Below are positions 52,510 through 61,449 of a stretch of DNA of 64,000 nucleotides, one piece after another (within the stretch, counting starts at the first letter, position 1; every line of letters starts with the position of its first letter). The notes below the pieces were generated by a model. The model did no database searches, was not told where the DNA came from, and saw only the letters and a list, made by a program, of their open reading frames with translations. This DNA comes from Bernardetia sp. ABR2-2B (GTDB taxonomy: Bacteria; Bacteroidota; Bacteroidia; Cytophagales; Bernardetiaceae): the NCBI RefSeq assembly GCF_037126435.1, contig NZ_CP147020.1:1263001-1327000 (forward strand), written 5' to 3'. Both the position numbers and the translations under genes were made by a program.

Positions 52510-54198
52510 ATGGAAGAAATTTGGAAACAGCATTATCCAAAAGGAGTACGAAAGGACATTAACCCAGACCAATATAGTTCATTGATAGAGTTGATTGAAG
52601 AGAGTATAGAAAAATATGGAGATAAAACTGCCTATGTTCATATGGGTGTTGAGATGACTTTCAAACAAATTGGTAATTATTCAGCTAATTTTGCAGCTTT
52701 TTTACAAAATGAAACGAACCTAAAAAAAGGAGATAGAATTGCGATACAGATGCCAAACGTAATGCAATATCCCATTGCTCTTTTTGGTGCTATTCGTGCT
52801 GGTTTGGTCGTCGTAAATACGAATCCACTTTATACAGTTCGTGAAATGGAACACCAATTTACAGACGCTGATGTAAAAGCTGTGGTAGTATTAGCAAACT
52901 TTGCTGATAGCATAGAAAAAGTATTGCCTCACACAAATATTGAAACTGTTATTGTTACAGAAGTGGGAGATATGATGGGAATGTTTAAGCGTTCCCTTAC
53001 CAATTTCGTTGTGAAACGTGTCAAAAAAATGGTTCCTTCTTACAGTCTTCCTCGTGCAATTCCTTTCCGTTATGTACTTGCAAAAGGCAGAAAATATCCA
53101 TTTACACCTGTAAAAGTAGAAAGTTCAGACAACGCATTTATTCAATATACAGGAGGAACAACAGGGGTAGCAAAAGGTGCAGAACTGACACACAGAAACG
53201 TAATTGCAAATGCCGAGCAGATAAAAGAATGGATGAAACCACTTGCTAGAGAAGGGCAAGAAGTAGTTTTGACTCCTTTGCCGATGTATCATATTTTCTC
53301 TTTAACTGTAAATACGTTTATTTTCTTTGCCTATGGTTGTAGTAATGTTCTGATTACCAATCCTAGAGATTTACCAGCTCTCATTAAAGAAATGGCAAGT
53401 AATAAAATTACGATAATGACAGGCGTAAATACGCTTTTCAATGGACTTGCAAACCATCCAGACATAAATACAGTAGATTTTACACGCCTAAAAATTGCTG
53501 TTGCTGGTGCGACTGCCGTACAAAGTGCTGTTGCCAAAAAATGGAAAGAAGTTACAGGAAATTCATTAGTTGAAGGCTTCGGACTTACAGAATGTTCGCC
53601 TGTGGTAAGTTGTAATCCTGTTGTTGGAGATGTACAAATCGGAACAATCGGAATGCCACTTCCAAGTACGGAAATCAAACTTATTGATGATGATGGAAAT
53701 GATGTAGAAGGATTTAATAATCCAGGTGAGCTTTGCGTGAAAGGACCTCAAGTAATGAAAGGATATTGGCAAAGAGCTGATGAAACTTCTAATTGTTTGG
53801 GAGCAGATGGATGGCTCAAAACAGGCGATGTAGCTATTTTACAAGAAGATGGTTTCCTTAAAATTGTTGATAGAAAGAAAGACATGATTTTGGTTTCTGG
53901 CTTTAATGTCTATCCAAATGATGTAGAAGATACAATTGCAATGTATCCAAAGGTAATGGAAGTAGCAGCCATCGGAATTGATGATGCAAAATCAGGAGAG
54001 GCTGTAAAAGTATTTATTGTCAAAAAAGATGAATCATTGACAGTAGATGAAATAAAGAAATACTGTAAAGAAAACATGACAGGTTATAAAGTTCCAAAAC
54101 ATTATGAGTTTAGAGAAGAACTTCCAAAGTCAAATGTAGGAAAAATATTGCGCCGTGTATTGAAAGATGCAGAAAAAGAAAAAATGGCAAATGTTTAG
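52510..54198 (+). CDS. fadD: Long-chain acyl-CoA synthetase
   Basis: 562 residues. Activates fatty acids to acyl-CoA with ATP through an acyl-AMP. Seen: the AMP-binding motif YTGGTTGVAKGAELTHRN, the adenylate region EGFGLTECSPVVSCNP, GWLKTGDVAILQEDGFLKIVDRKKDM and the C-terminal catalytic Lys context PKSNVGKILRRVL. The start EEIWKQHYPKGVRKDINPDQY is typical of the FadD group. It is a single gene here; the other beta-oxidation genes are not in the window. Confidence 0.92.
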   Translation: MEEIWKQHYPKGVRKDINPDQYSSLIELIEESIEKYGDKTAYVHMGVEMTFKQIGNYSANFAAFLQNETNLKKGDRIAIQMPNVMQYPIALFGAIRAGLVVVNTNPLYTVREMEHQFTDADVKAVVVLANFADSIEKVLPHTNIETVIVTEVGDMMGMFKRSLTNFVVKRVKKMVPSYSLPRAIPFRYVLAKGRKYPFTPVKVESSDNAFIQYTGGTTGVAKGAELTHRNVIANAEQIKEWMKPLAREGQEVVLTPLPMYHIFSLTVNTFIFFAYGCSNVLITNPRDLPALIKEMASNKITIMTGVNTLFNGLANHPDINTVDFTRLKIAVAGATAVQSAVAKKWKEVTGNSLVEGFGLTECSPVVSCNPVVGDVQIGTIGMPLPSTEIKLIDDDGNDVEGFNNPGELCVKGPQVMKGYWQRADETSNCLGADGWLKTGDVAILQEDGFLKIVDRKKDMILVSGFNVYPNDVEDTIAMYPKVMEVAAIGIDDAKSGEAVKVFIVKKDESLTVDEIKKYCKENMTGYKVPKHYEFREELPKSNVGKILRRVLKDAEKEKMANV

Positions 54199-54230
54199 TT
54201 TTTTCTCGTTCTGATTTATTCTGACCTTCT

Positions 54231-54264
54231 AAGCGATACAAATTTATTTTGTGTCGCTTTTTTT
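54231..54264. terminator. Terminator between fadD and the DUF4184 gene
   Basis: Arms AAGCGATACAAA (54231-54242) and TTTGTGTCGCTT (54248-54259, one G-U pair) then T residues. Its right arm overlaps the last codons of the convergent DUF4184 gene. Confidence 0.75.
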
Positions 54265-54987
54265 ATACACAGAATAAAAACTGCCTACTAGAATCAAAGA
54301 AAGCAACATTAGAGAAATTCCACTCACAATAAAATTACCTATATGAAAATTCTCTTGAAAGTAATACATAAAGAAAAAACGAATAGAAAATAAAAACACA
54401 AAACAACTGAACAAAGAAAGCCAATAATTGAGAGAAATAGAATGAACAGTTTTAGTATTTTGAGGTAATTTATAAACCCAAAAAGCAATACAAACCCCAC
54501 CTGAAAGCGTACTCAAATGCTGTAAAAACTTAAAAACAGGAATAGAATAGAAAATAGTTTTGGTCTGTAAAATAGGAAAAAGCTCTACAAAAAATCCGTC
54601 ATGATGCGTAAAACCGTCCCAAAAAAGATGAGAAAAAGCTCCTAAAAGCAAAGAGAAAATAATAACTAGAAAATGCTTTTTAAAATAATCAGTAAAATCA
54701 AAATCTAAGAAATCATTAAAACGAGTTTGCAGAAAAAAAGGCAGATTTTTGAAAAGTGTTTTTTTTACGAGCAAATGAAACACAAAACAAAGCATAACTC
54801 CTAAAGGTAAATCAAACCAAAAAATACCAAAAAGAGTATGAGAAAAATCACTACGCACCTTCAAACGCAAAAAATATTCAAAATCAGGTGTCATACTTCC
54901 AATAATGAGAGCTGTCAGAGAAAAATAACACTTCCCTAAAATTCCGAAAGGCAAAATGATTGCAGGATGAGAAAATGTAAAGGGCAT
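54244..54987 (-). CDS. DUF4184 membrane protein
   Basis: 247 residues. Seen: the opening MPFTFSHPAIILPFG and GSMTPDFEYFLRLK, then HLFWDGFTHHDGFFVE, which are the hallmark His- and Asp-containing segments of DUF4184, with about six membrane helices. The family resembles membrane-bound metal-dependent hydrolases (YdjM-like), since conserved His and Asp could bind a metal, but no activity is established. The 3' end is shared with the fadD terminator. Confidence 0.82.
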   Translation of the reverse strand: MPFTFSHPAIILPFGILGKCYFSLTALIIGSMTPDFEYFLRLKVRSDFSHTLFGIFWFDLPLGVMLCFVFHLLVKKTLFKNLPFFLQTRFNDFLDFDFTDYFKKHFLVIIFSLLLGAFSHLFWDGFTHHDGFFVELFPILQTKTIFYSIPVFKFLQHLSTLSGGVCIAFWVYKLPQNTKTVHSISLNYWLSLFSCFVFLFSIRFFFMYYFQENFHIGNFIVSGISLMLLSLILVGSFYSVYKKSDTK

Positions 54988-55061
54988 TTAAAAAAGTTAA
55001 TTGTAAGACTATTTTTTTTATTAATTTACACAAAAATACTAGAATTTGAATTTGCTCCTTT

Positions 55062-56354
55062 ATGCTCGTCTTACTACTTTTTGCTTGTCTTTTTGTCTTG
55101 CTTCTCAAAGGCTATCCTGTTTCCTTTACTTTGGGAGGAGTGGCTGTTCTGTTTGGAGTTTATCTTTTTGGATGGGATTTTTTCAATCTGCTTCCTCTTC
55201 GGATCTATGGAACGATGACAAATTTTGTCTTGATTTCTGTGCCTTTATTTGTTTATATGGGTGTAATGCTTGAAAAATCAGGGATTGCAGAACGTCTCTT
55301 GGAAACAATGGCTTTGCTTTTGGGTCGTTTGCGTGGTGGACTTGCCATTGCTGTTGTGATTGTGGGTGCGCTTTTGGCTGCTTCTACTGGCGTTGTCGGT
55401 GCAACAGTCGTAACGATGGGACTTTTGAGCCTTCCCACAATGCTAAAACGAGGTTACAAACCTGAACTAGCTACAGGAACAATCGCCAGTGCAGGAACGT
55501 TGGGACAAATTATTCCTCCTAGTGTTGTGCTTGTTTTGTTGGGAAGTGTAATGAATGTTTCGGTAGGCGACTTATTTATTGGTGCAATTATTCCCAGTAT
55601 TTTGCTTGTTACTCTATATATTCTATATATCTTTTTTACAGCATGGAAAAACCCAAAATCTGCTCCTGCTATTTCGAAAGAAGAACTAAAAGAATTTAAT
55701 GATAAACTTACTTTTGGGTTACTTTTTAAGGCATTTGTCTTGCCAATGGTTTTGATTTTATCTGTTTTGGGTTCTATTTTTTCTGGAATTGCCTCGCCTA
55801 CCGAAGCTGCTGGAGTGGGCGCATTAGTAGCTACTATATTGACAGCTTTTGAAGGAAAATTAAATCTCAAAATCATTAAAGAAGTCAATAAAGAAACAAT
55901 GTATCTGACCTGTATGGTTTTTATTATTTTAGTAGGAGCAACTGCTTTCGGACTTGTTTTTCGTGGAATGGGAGGCGATAAAATTCTGATTGATTTTATT
56001 GAAAGCTCAAATCTTAGTCCTTATGGATTTTTGGCTTTAGTAATGATTTTAGTTTTTGTAGCAGGATTTTTTATTGATTTTATAGAAATTGTCTTTATTT
56101 TTATGCCTGTCGTAACGCCTATTTTTGCAGCCTACGGAATGGATTTAGTTTGGATTGCTATTTTGATTTCTATGAATCTTCAAACTTCGTTTCTTACTCC
56201 TCCTTTTGGATTTTCACTTTTCTATCTCAAAGGTGTAGCTCCTCCAGAAATCAAAACAGGACATTTGTATCGTGGAATTATTCCTTTTATAATTATTCAA
56301 CTTCTGCTAATGACTTTAATTATTCTTTTTCCTCAATTAGTAAGGTTATTTTAG
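55062..56354 (+). CDS. TRAP transporter large permease (DctM-like)
   Basis: 430 residues, about twelve membrane helices. Seen: LRIYGTMTNFVLISVPLFVYMGVML, GALLAASTGVVGATVVTMGLLSLPTML, the signature GTIASAGTLGQIIPPSVVLVLLGSV, FSGIASPTEAAGVGALVATIL and a C-terminal FLTPPFGFSLFYLKGVAP. DctM is the ion-driven core of TRAP transporters, which need a small membrane subunit (DctQ) and a periplasmic binding protein (DctP). Neither is next to it, so it is an orphan here. Fused or remote partners are possible. Confidence 0.88.
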   Translation: MLVLLLFACLFVLLLKGYPVSFTLGGVAVLFGVYLFGWDFFNLLPLRIYGTMTNFVLISVPLFVYMGVMLEKSGIAERLLETMALLLGRLRGGLAIAVVIVGALLAASTGVVGATVVTMGLLSLPTMLKRGYKPELATGTIASAGTLGQIIPPSVVLVLLGSVMNVSVGDLFIGAIIPSILLVTLYILYIFFTAWKNPKSAPAISKEELKEFNDKLTFGLLFKAFVLPMVLILSVLGSIFSGIASPTEAAGVGALVATILTAFEGKLNLKIIKEVNKETMYLTCMVFIILVGATAFGLVFRGMGGDKILIDFIESSNLSPYGFLALVMILVFVAGFFIDFIEIVFIFMPVVTPIFAAYGMDLVWIAILISMNLQTSFLTPPFGFSLFYLKGVAPPEIKTGHLYRGIIPFIIIQLLLMTLIILFPQLVRLF

Positions 56355-56511
56355 AAATCTACACAAATAAGATAAAATGGAAAACCTAGACGAACATATT
56401 TTTGAGAGTAATAACATTAGGACGTTTGGGATAGCTTTGCAGAAATGTAAAGTATTTATTTTTGATTATTAATTAATCCTATCCTTCTATTTTAATGACA
56501 ACTATTTCATA

Positions 56512-56970
56512 ATGATAAAATTTACCAAAACGCATATAATCCCCTCTAGTAAATCTCAGCAAGAGCTAGAGTATATATTTGATTCTAGTGTACAAACTGT
56601 CGATGAGGTACAAATTATAAAAATGAGTAAGAACAGTTTTAAAGGAGTTTATACGAAGGGTTTTCAATGGGGGGAAAATATTTATTCTACTATCAAAATT
56701 GACAATAGTAATGTTATTTTAAGTAATACTTCTGATTTTAAGGGAGATTTTTTTCTTTTAATATTTTATGTGATTTTTTGGAGTGTAGGATTGGGTTTAA
56801 TTTTCAGCTCAGATACAGTATATGATTCAGCAACAATATATCATTTGATCATCTGTGTCTTCTTTCCTCTGTTTGGCAGTTTAGCACACAGAATAAATTT
56901 CTCTAGCCAAGAAGCAGCAGCAACTAAAATTTATAAATCAATTATAAAAAATGATTTTCCCATAAATTAG
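56512..56970 (+). CDS. Two-helix membrane protein
   Basis: 152 residues, not recognised. Seen: an N-terminal soluble part of about 80 residues with alternating strand patterns (THIIPSSKSQQELEYIF, NSFKGVYTKGFQWGENIY), then two membrane helices (about residues 84-104 and 116-133) and a short polar tail. The soluble part may be beta-rich, but I cannot name a family. It is flanked by an AT-rich gap upstream and a palindromic element downstream. Confidence 0.5.
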   Translation: MIKFTKTHIIPSSKSQQELEYIFDSSVQTVDEVQIIKMSKNSFKGVYTKGFQWGENIYSTIKIDNSNVILSNTSDFKGDFFLLIFYVIFWSVGLGLIFSSDTVYDSATIYHLIICVFFPLFGSLAHRINFSSQEAAATKIYKSIIKNDFPIN

Positions 56971-57224
56971 ATACTAATTAGTGCTGTTGTTGGTGTTTTA
57001 GGGATAGCAATACCAACAATCACAACTTGCAACATAGGTTTAGTCTGAAAAAAGACTTAAACAGTTTTCATAAGAAAAGCTTGTAAATAATAGGGCAAAT
57101 GCATGAAATTTTATTTTTAAAACTGGTTCAAGCGTCCTCACTTGAATTTAAAAACAAAAAAATATATCAGAAAGAGTATAAAATTACACATTTTATTTTC
57201 GTGCATTTGCTCTAGCTAAATAAA
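56971..57224. other. Intergenic region with palindromic elements
   Basis: 254 bases between convergent genes. It holds an inverted-orientation relative of the 38645 element (TGTTGGTG near 56987 and CCAACA near 57012, then GTTTAGTCTGA...AAGACTTAAAC near 57034-57064) and the palindrome at 57127-57146. No gene seen. Confidence 0.5.
57127..57146. repeat. Intergenic palindrome, TTCAAG type
   Basis: TTCAAGCG, then TCCT, then CACTTGAA (one wobble pair). It shares CTGGTTCAAG with the element at 35075. Confidence 0.55.
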
Positions 57225-59231
57225 TTACTTTTTCTCCAAAACAAGAACAATTTTATTAAAATCGGCTGCTGCATTAATGACTTTTCTGTATTCTTCAAAA
57301 TCTTCTAAGGGCAGATAAATTTCATAATAATATTCAAAAACATCAATTGTTACGGTATTTCCCTTTTGCTTATACTCTGAAATAAAACCACAATTTTTAC
57401 TATCATCTTTATCAAAAATAACATTTAGTTTCAAATCATCTAAATTTTTGACTTCATAACCCTTTGGAACTTCAAAAATTAATTTTCTTTTATAGATTCG
57501 ATTGTGTCCGTTTTCTACGGCTAATTTTCGCTCTTTTTCTTGATAAAGTTCAGATTGAGGTCCTATACACTTTCCAATTGTAAAGAGATATTTATTTCCT
57601 GCTTTTTCTATCCACGATTTAGATTCAAAGTTTGTTTTGATAGCAAACTCATTTTCTAAAAGGTCTGTATTCATCTTTTCATTTTCTAACTCAATATCTT
57701 TAAACTCTGCGTCTGATGAAAGCCCTCTCAAAACATTTTCTATCATTTGAGTACGTTTTTCTTCAGAGTAATAAGGAATAATCGCTTGAATAGGAAAAGC
57801 AGAGAGTCCACCAAAACCATATTTAAGCTCTGATTCTATGGCATCCATATCTTCATTAAATTTCATTTTCAAATGAATATTAGTGAAATTTTTATCGCCC
57901 TCTAATGGTTTTATTTCTCTGACTGTTCCCAATCCAAAAACCTCATCCCCAACTTTCATTTTGCGAATAAAAAGACCATCAGTAGCTGTCCACGTATCAG
58001 GCACAATTCCATAACGGTATAAAGGAACAGCAGGAACGAGGTATTTTTTTGTGTTTGGAAAATAAATCAAAAATCTACGCATATTTCCCCAGTAGTCAAA
58101 ATCGCCATCAAATCTGATTTCACTTCTATCAGAAGTCAAGACAAGCTCATAAGTTATATCAGCCATTTCTAACAAAGTCGTAAAAAGACGGACTAAACCA
58201 CGCTCATTCGCAATTTTTGTTTTTTCAATCTCTTCAATATTTGAGAAATTAGGTGCAGGAGATTCTGTTCCCTGTATCTTAACTTTTAAATAATTTTCAA
58301 TTTTACGGATTTTAGCTTCCTCTGTATACTTAGATTTTACTTCTATTTCCTTATATATTTTTTTGAGAGCTTTTGCTTCTTCTTTATCTCTTGTCTGACA
58401 AAAAACACTATAAATTTGTTTTGCAGCATCAGTAAATGTATAAAAACGCTGACGAGAATTAGCAGCCAAATTATAAGCTAATTTATAATCCACTCTCATT
58501 TTATTTGGGTCTGCATAGGCAAAAGGCTCTCCATTCAAAGGAGCAATACTATCAACTTCTATACGTTGGATTCGCTTTTCATTTTCGGTATCTTCTATAA
58601 GTTCTGCATCAGTCAAACCATTATAACTCTTTACTTCAAAATCTAAGTGAGAAGGCGTAATGAGTTCGAAAAGAACGTTTTTGGTGGGCGTACTGCTTTG
58701 TAAATATTGTCTTCCCTCTTGGTTTCCTCCCAAAACAGGTTCTTTTGTCGTATAAAAATATTCAATTTCGCTTCCTTTTTCTATTCCTTCAATAGCAAAC
58801 ATTTTGTAACCAAATCCAGACTCTTCATCTTTTATTTCCTTTAAATTATTTTGGTCAGAAATAACAACTTTTCCATCTGGCGAAATAGAACGGACTTTTA
58901 GTTTTTCTAGCGTTCCTTCTCCCAAAGGAATAAAAATCGCATTATAACGTTCCACAGCATCTGTACTTCCGAGCCAACGAATGATATGATGTGTCTTGTA
59001 GAGAAATATATTTTCCTCTTCTGCCAAATAAAAATATTCTACCATATTTTTATCTAAAAAAACTATTGAACCTACATCTTCCAAATGAGACGGAATTTCA
59101 TTTCTTTTTCGGTTTTCTTCCCAATTATAATCTGCGTATTGGTGTTTGTCGTTATCTGCCAAAACAGGCAAAGAAAAAACAAATAAAATACAGGAAACTA
59201 AGAAAAATATAGTTGGTTTAATTAAATTCAT
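57225..59231 (-). CDS. DUF3857 protein with transglutaminase-like domain
   Basis: 668 residues, exported (signal peptide IFFLVSCILFVFSLPVLA). Seen: an N-terminal DUF3857 domain (LAEEENIFLYKTHHIIRWLG, FIPLGEGTLEKLKVRSISPDGK), a transglutaminase-like middle (RGLVRLFTTLLEMADITYEL, SDRSEIRFDGDFDYWGN) and a C-terminal DUF3858-type part (KRKLIFEVPKGYEVKNL). At the position where active members have Cys (usually G-x-C-x-D), this one reads NERGLVRLF, so the enzyme is probably inactive and serves as a binding scaffold. Function unknown. A dispersed palindrome lies 21 bases upstream. Confidence 0.78.
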   Translation of the reverse strand: MNLIKPTIFFLVSCILFVFSLPVLADNDKHQYADYNWEENRKRNEIPSHLEDVGSIVFLDKNMVEYFYLAEEENIFLYKTHHIIRWLGSTDAVERYNAIFIPLGEGTLEKLKVRSISPDGKVVISDQNNLKEIKDEESGFGYKMFAIEGIEKGSEIEYFYTTKEPVLGGNQEGRQYLQSSTPTKNVLFELITPSHLDFEVKSYNGLTDAELIEDTENEKRIQRIEVDSIAPLNGEPFAYADPNKMRVDYKLAYNLAANSRQRFYTFTDAAKQIYSVFCQTRDKEEAKALKKIYKEIEVKSKYTEEAKIRKIENYLKVKIQGTESPAPNFSNIEEIEKTKIANERGLVRLFTTLLEMADITYELVLTSDRSEIRFDGDFDYWGNMRRFLIYFPNTKKYLVPAVPLYRYGIVPDTWTATDGLFIRKMKVGDEVFGLGTVREIKPLEGDKNFTNIHLKMKFNEDMDAIESELKYGFGGLSAFPIQAIIPYYSEEKRTQMIENVLRGLSSDAEFKDIELENEKMNTDLLENEFAIKTNFESKSWIEKAGNKYLFTIGKCIGPQSELYQEKERKLAVENGHNRIYKRKLIFEVPKGYEVKNLDDLKLNVIFDKDDSKNCGFISEYKQKGNTVTIDVFEYYYEIYLPLEDFEEYRKVINAAADFNKIVLVLEKK

Positions 59232-59251
59232 AGAAATAATAGTGAATTTTT

Positions 59252-59306
59252 AATTGAAATTATTGTGTATTTGTTGGTGTCGCTACACTAAAACACCAAC
59301 AAAGGC
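59252..59306. repeat. Dispersed palindrome, consensus-like copy
   Basis: TGAAATTATTGTGTAT leads into TTTGTTGGTGT and ACACCAACAAA arms separated by CGCTACACTAAA, closely matching the element at 38645. Confidence 0.6.
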
Positions 59307-59331
59307 TAAAAATATATGTTTTTAAAACAAG

Positions 59332-59402
59332 AAAAGCATTTTTCTTTTCGAAAAATGCTTTTTAATAAAAAACCTATAAGACGTTGAAAACCTTATAGGT
59401 TT
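59332..59402 (-). terminator. Terminator of the CBS gene plus a second hairpin
   Basis: AAACCTATAAG/CTTATAGGTTT (59370-59380 and 59392-59402) ends in T on the minus strand just after the CBS gene. A second hairpin, AAAAGCATTTTTC/GAAAAATGCTTTT, lies at 59332-59362. Confidence 0.75.
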
Positions 59403-59406
59403 GAGT

Positions 59407-60105
59407 TTAAATATCAAAATATCTAAAGAACATATCCAAACGTTCTTTTTGAATATCTGCATCAGGGTTTTCTTGAAACTTAGCAATGACACGATATTCA
59501 AAACGCTCTAGGGTTGCCAAAATAGGCATAAGTTCGGTTTTATCTAATTTTAAAGTAAGCTTAATAAGATTAGTGTCATATGGGTCAGTATCTACATAAC
59601 TACTCAAAATTTTGGTATTGTTTTCTTCTATCAAACGACTAATATGCGACAAAGAATAATCTCTATAATTCATTGACATAACCAAAATCGCACCTGCACT
59701 TTGATTAGCAAACGTACGAGCAAAGGCAGTTAAAGTATCTCTAACCGTAATTACTCCAACAAACATGTTGTTTAAATCTACAACAGCAATAATACGCAAA
59801 TTATGGTCAGTTGCCAAACGCATAACATCATAAAAATGCTGCTCTTCTCCTACAAAAACATCTTCATAAAGTGGCTCAATAGAATCAATATCTGCATCTG
59901 GATTATTTATCTCATAGAGCATATCCTCTGTAATGATACCTTTATAAACATTATTTTCGACAATAGGAAGCTGCGTAATTCTGAAAGCATCCATCCAGTT
60001 AAGTGCCTTTTTGACACTGTCATTACTCTTCAATGGAGGAATCATTTCATTTATAAGGTCAGCAGCGACCATAACAGAAGTAGTAGTATTATAGGTGTCG
60101 TTCAT
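59407..60105 (-). CDS. CBS-domain protein
   Basis: 232 residues, cytoplasmic. Seen: two CBS motifs, LNWMDAFRITQLPIVENNVYKGIITEDML and DHNLRIIAVVDLNNMFVGVITVRDTL, which together form a nucleotide-binding pair, followed by a C-terminal part with YVDTDPYDTNLIKLTLKLD that looks ACT-like. CBS pairs sense adenosine nucleotides and often control enzymes or channels. No partner gene is adjacent. Confidence 0.85.
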   Translation of the reverse strand: MNDTYNTTTSVMVAADLINEMIPPLKSNDSVKKALNWMDAFRITQLPIVENNVYKGIITEDMLYEINNPDADIDSIEPLYEDVFVGEEQHFYDVMRLATDHNLRIIAVVDLNNMFVGVITVRDTLTAFARTFANQSAGAILVMSMNYRDYSLSHISRLIEENNTKILSSYVDTDPYDTNLIKLTLKLDKTELMPILATLERFEYRVIAKFQENPDADIQKERLDMFFRYFDI

Positions 60106-60450
60106 AGTGGTTTATTTTGAATAAGGCAATAGGTCAGAAAACGTCTTTATTTTTAAGTAAATGTCAATAAGAAATGATAAATTGTGAATGATTAATGAAT
60201 ACAAACACCTTATTATCAAGTGAATTACAACATAGCAATTTATTTAATTTCAATGCCTAAAAATAAAATACAGTCCTTTCGCTATTATATAAGTAACAAT
60301 TTGTGTGCTAATTTGCTTAGAAAAGCTATTATTTTTAGTTAAACTATTATTTTTGAAAAACGATGTTTAACTAATATGTTTTCAGTCTGTATTCATCTAA
60401 CTCACTATTTTTTTACCTTTATTTAATCAATTATTTTATTTCAAAAGAAA
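60106..60450. other. Intergenic region upstream of the CBS gene
   Basis: 345 AT-rich bases upstream of the CBS gene and downstream of the alpha/beta hydrolase gene. No convincing promoter, RNA or ORF seen. Confidence 0.6.
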
Positions 60451-61230
60451 TTAGACCAAAGAAGTAGCTGTTTTTTCTAATGGATTCTTTTTCAAAAACT
60501 CATCAACATACGCATTAAAAATAGCCGAATGTTCCATCATAGGAGCGTGTCCACATTTATCAATAAAACGAAGGTCGCTATTTCTCAAAAGTCTATCAAA
60601 CTCGTGAGCAACTAAAGGTGGCGTAATTGTATCATTCAATCCCCAAACCAAAAGTGTTGGAATGTTTATTAATGGAATCTCTTTAGCCATATTATTGCGT
60701 TGCGCCGAACGAGCAATCGTAATCATTCGTAAGCACTTTGCATTATTATTAGTTACTTCGAAGACGTCATCTACTAGCTCTTTCGTTGCAACTTTTGGGT
60801 CATGAAATGTATATTGCACCTTTTCTTTGATATATTCATAGTTTCCACGCTTAGGAAAAGAACCTCCCATACCGTTCTCAAACAACCCTGAACTACCTGT
60901 CAAGACCATTCTTTTAGATATTTCTTTATTGCGAAGCATAAAAATAAGAGCCAAATGTCCTCCTAAAGAATTTCCTACTAAGGTCATATCTTTTAGGTCT
61001 TCCATCTGTACGAATCCTTCTACAAAATCGATAAGTCCTTCCAAATGCGCCTTTCTAAGAGAAATAGTATAAATGGGCATCATCGGAATCAAGACTCTGT
61101 AATTTTTGGAAAAATGCGCCACTACGCCCTCCCAATTACTCATCTCACCAAAAAGTCCGTGTAGAAGCAAAAGAACTTCTCCTTCGCCTTCATCTATATA
61201 TTCGTATCCTCCTTTTTCTTTGATTGTCAT
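60451..61230 (-). CDS. Alpha/beta hydrolase
   Basis: 259 residues, cytoplasmic. Seen: the oxyanion region LLLHGLFGEMSNWEGVV, the nucleophile elbow GNSLGG (Ser), the acid Asp in WGLNDTITPP and the catalytic His in KCGHAPMMEH. It is complete for an alpha/beta-hydrolase fold. It may be an esterase, haloperoxidase or C-C hydrolase; the substrate is unknown. The Met at 61230 gives a good start; an in-frame Met at 61281 adds a Phe/Leu-rich stretch without sense. Confidence 0.85.
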   Translation of the reverse strand: MTIKEKGGYEYIDEGEGEVLLLLHGLFGEMSNWEGVVAHFSKNYRVLIPMMPIYTISLRKAHLEGLIDFVEGFVQMEDLKDMTLVGNSLGGHLALIFMLRNKEISKRMVLTGSSGLFENGMGGSFPKRGNYEYIKEKVQYTFHDPKVATKELVDDVFEVTNNNAKCLRMITIARSAQRNNMAKEIPLINIPTLLVWGLNDTITPPLVAHEFDRLLRNSDLRFIDKCGHAPMMEHSAIFNAYVDEFLKKNPLEKTATSLV

Positions 61231-61390
61231 GCCTGTAAAGTTAAATCTTATAAATAAGTTGAGATATAATTTGAACGACAAATTTACAAAAAATATATAT
61301 CGTACCAGTCGCTATTTACAAACATAGCATATTTCTATTCATTATTCAACCTGTTTTTTTCTTTGTTTGCTATAATTTTTGAAAAATAAA

Positions 61391-61420
61391 AACCCTAGAA
61401 TTATAGAGAATTTTAGGGTT
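61391..61420 (-). terminator. Terminator of the YugP-like peptidase gene
   Basis: Arms AACCCTAGAATT and AATTTTAGGGTT (61391-61402 and 61409-61420); on the minus strand it ends in T residues, about 30 bases past the peptidase stop. Confidence 0.75.
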
Positions 61421-61449
61421 ATTAAATGAAAATATATTTTCAAAACAAA

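Noticed and set aside
56377-56472. 31-codon ORF (begins MENLDEHIFESNN) between the TRAP permease and the next gene
   Set aside because: Short, no recognisable motif, and no terminator or promoter to support it. It could be a remnant, but chance is as likely.
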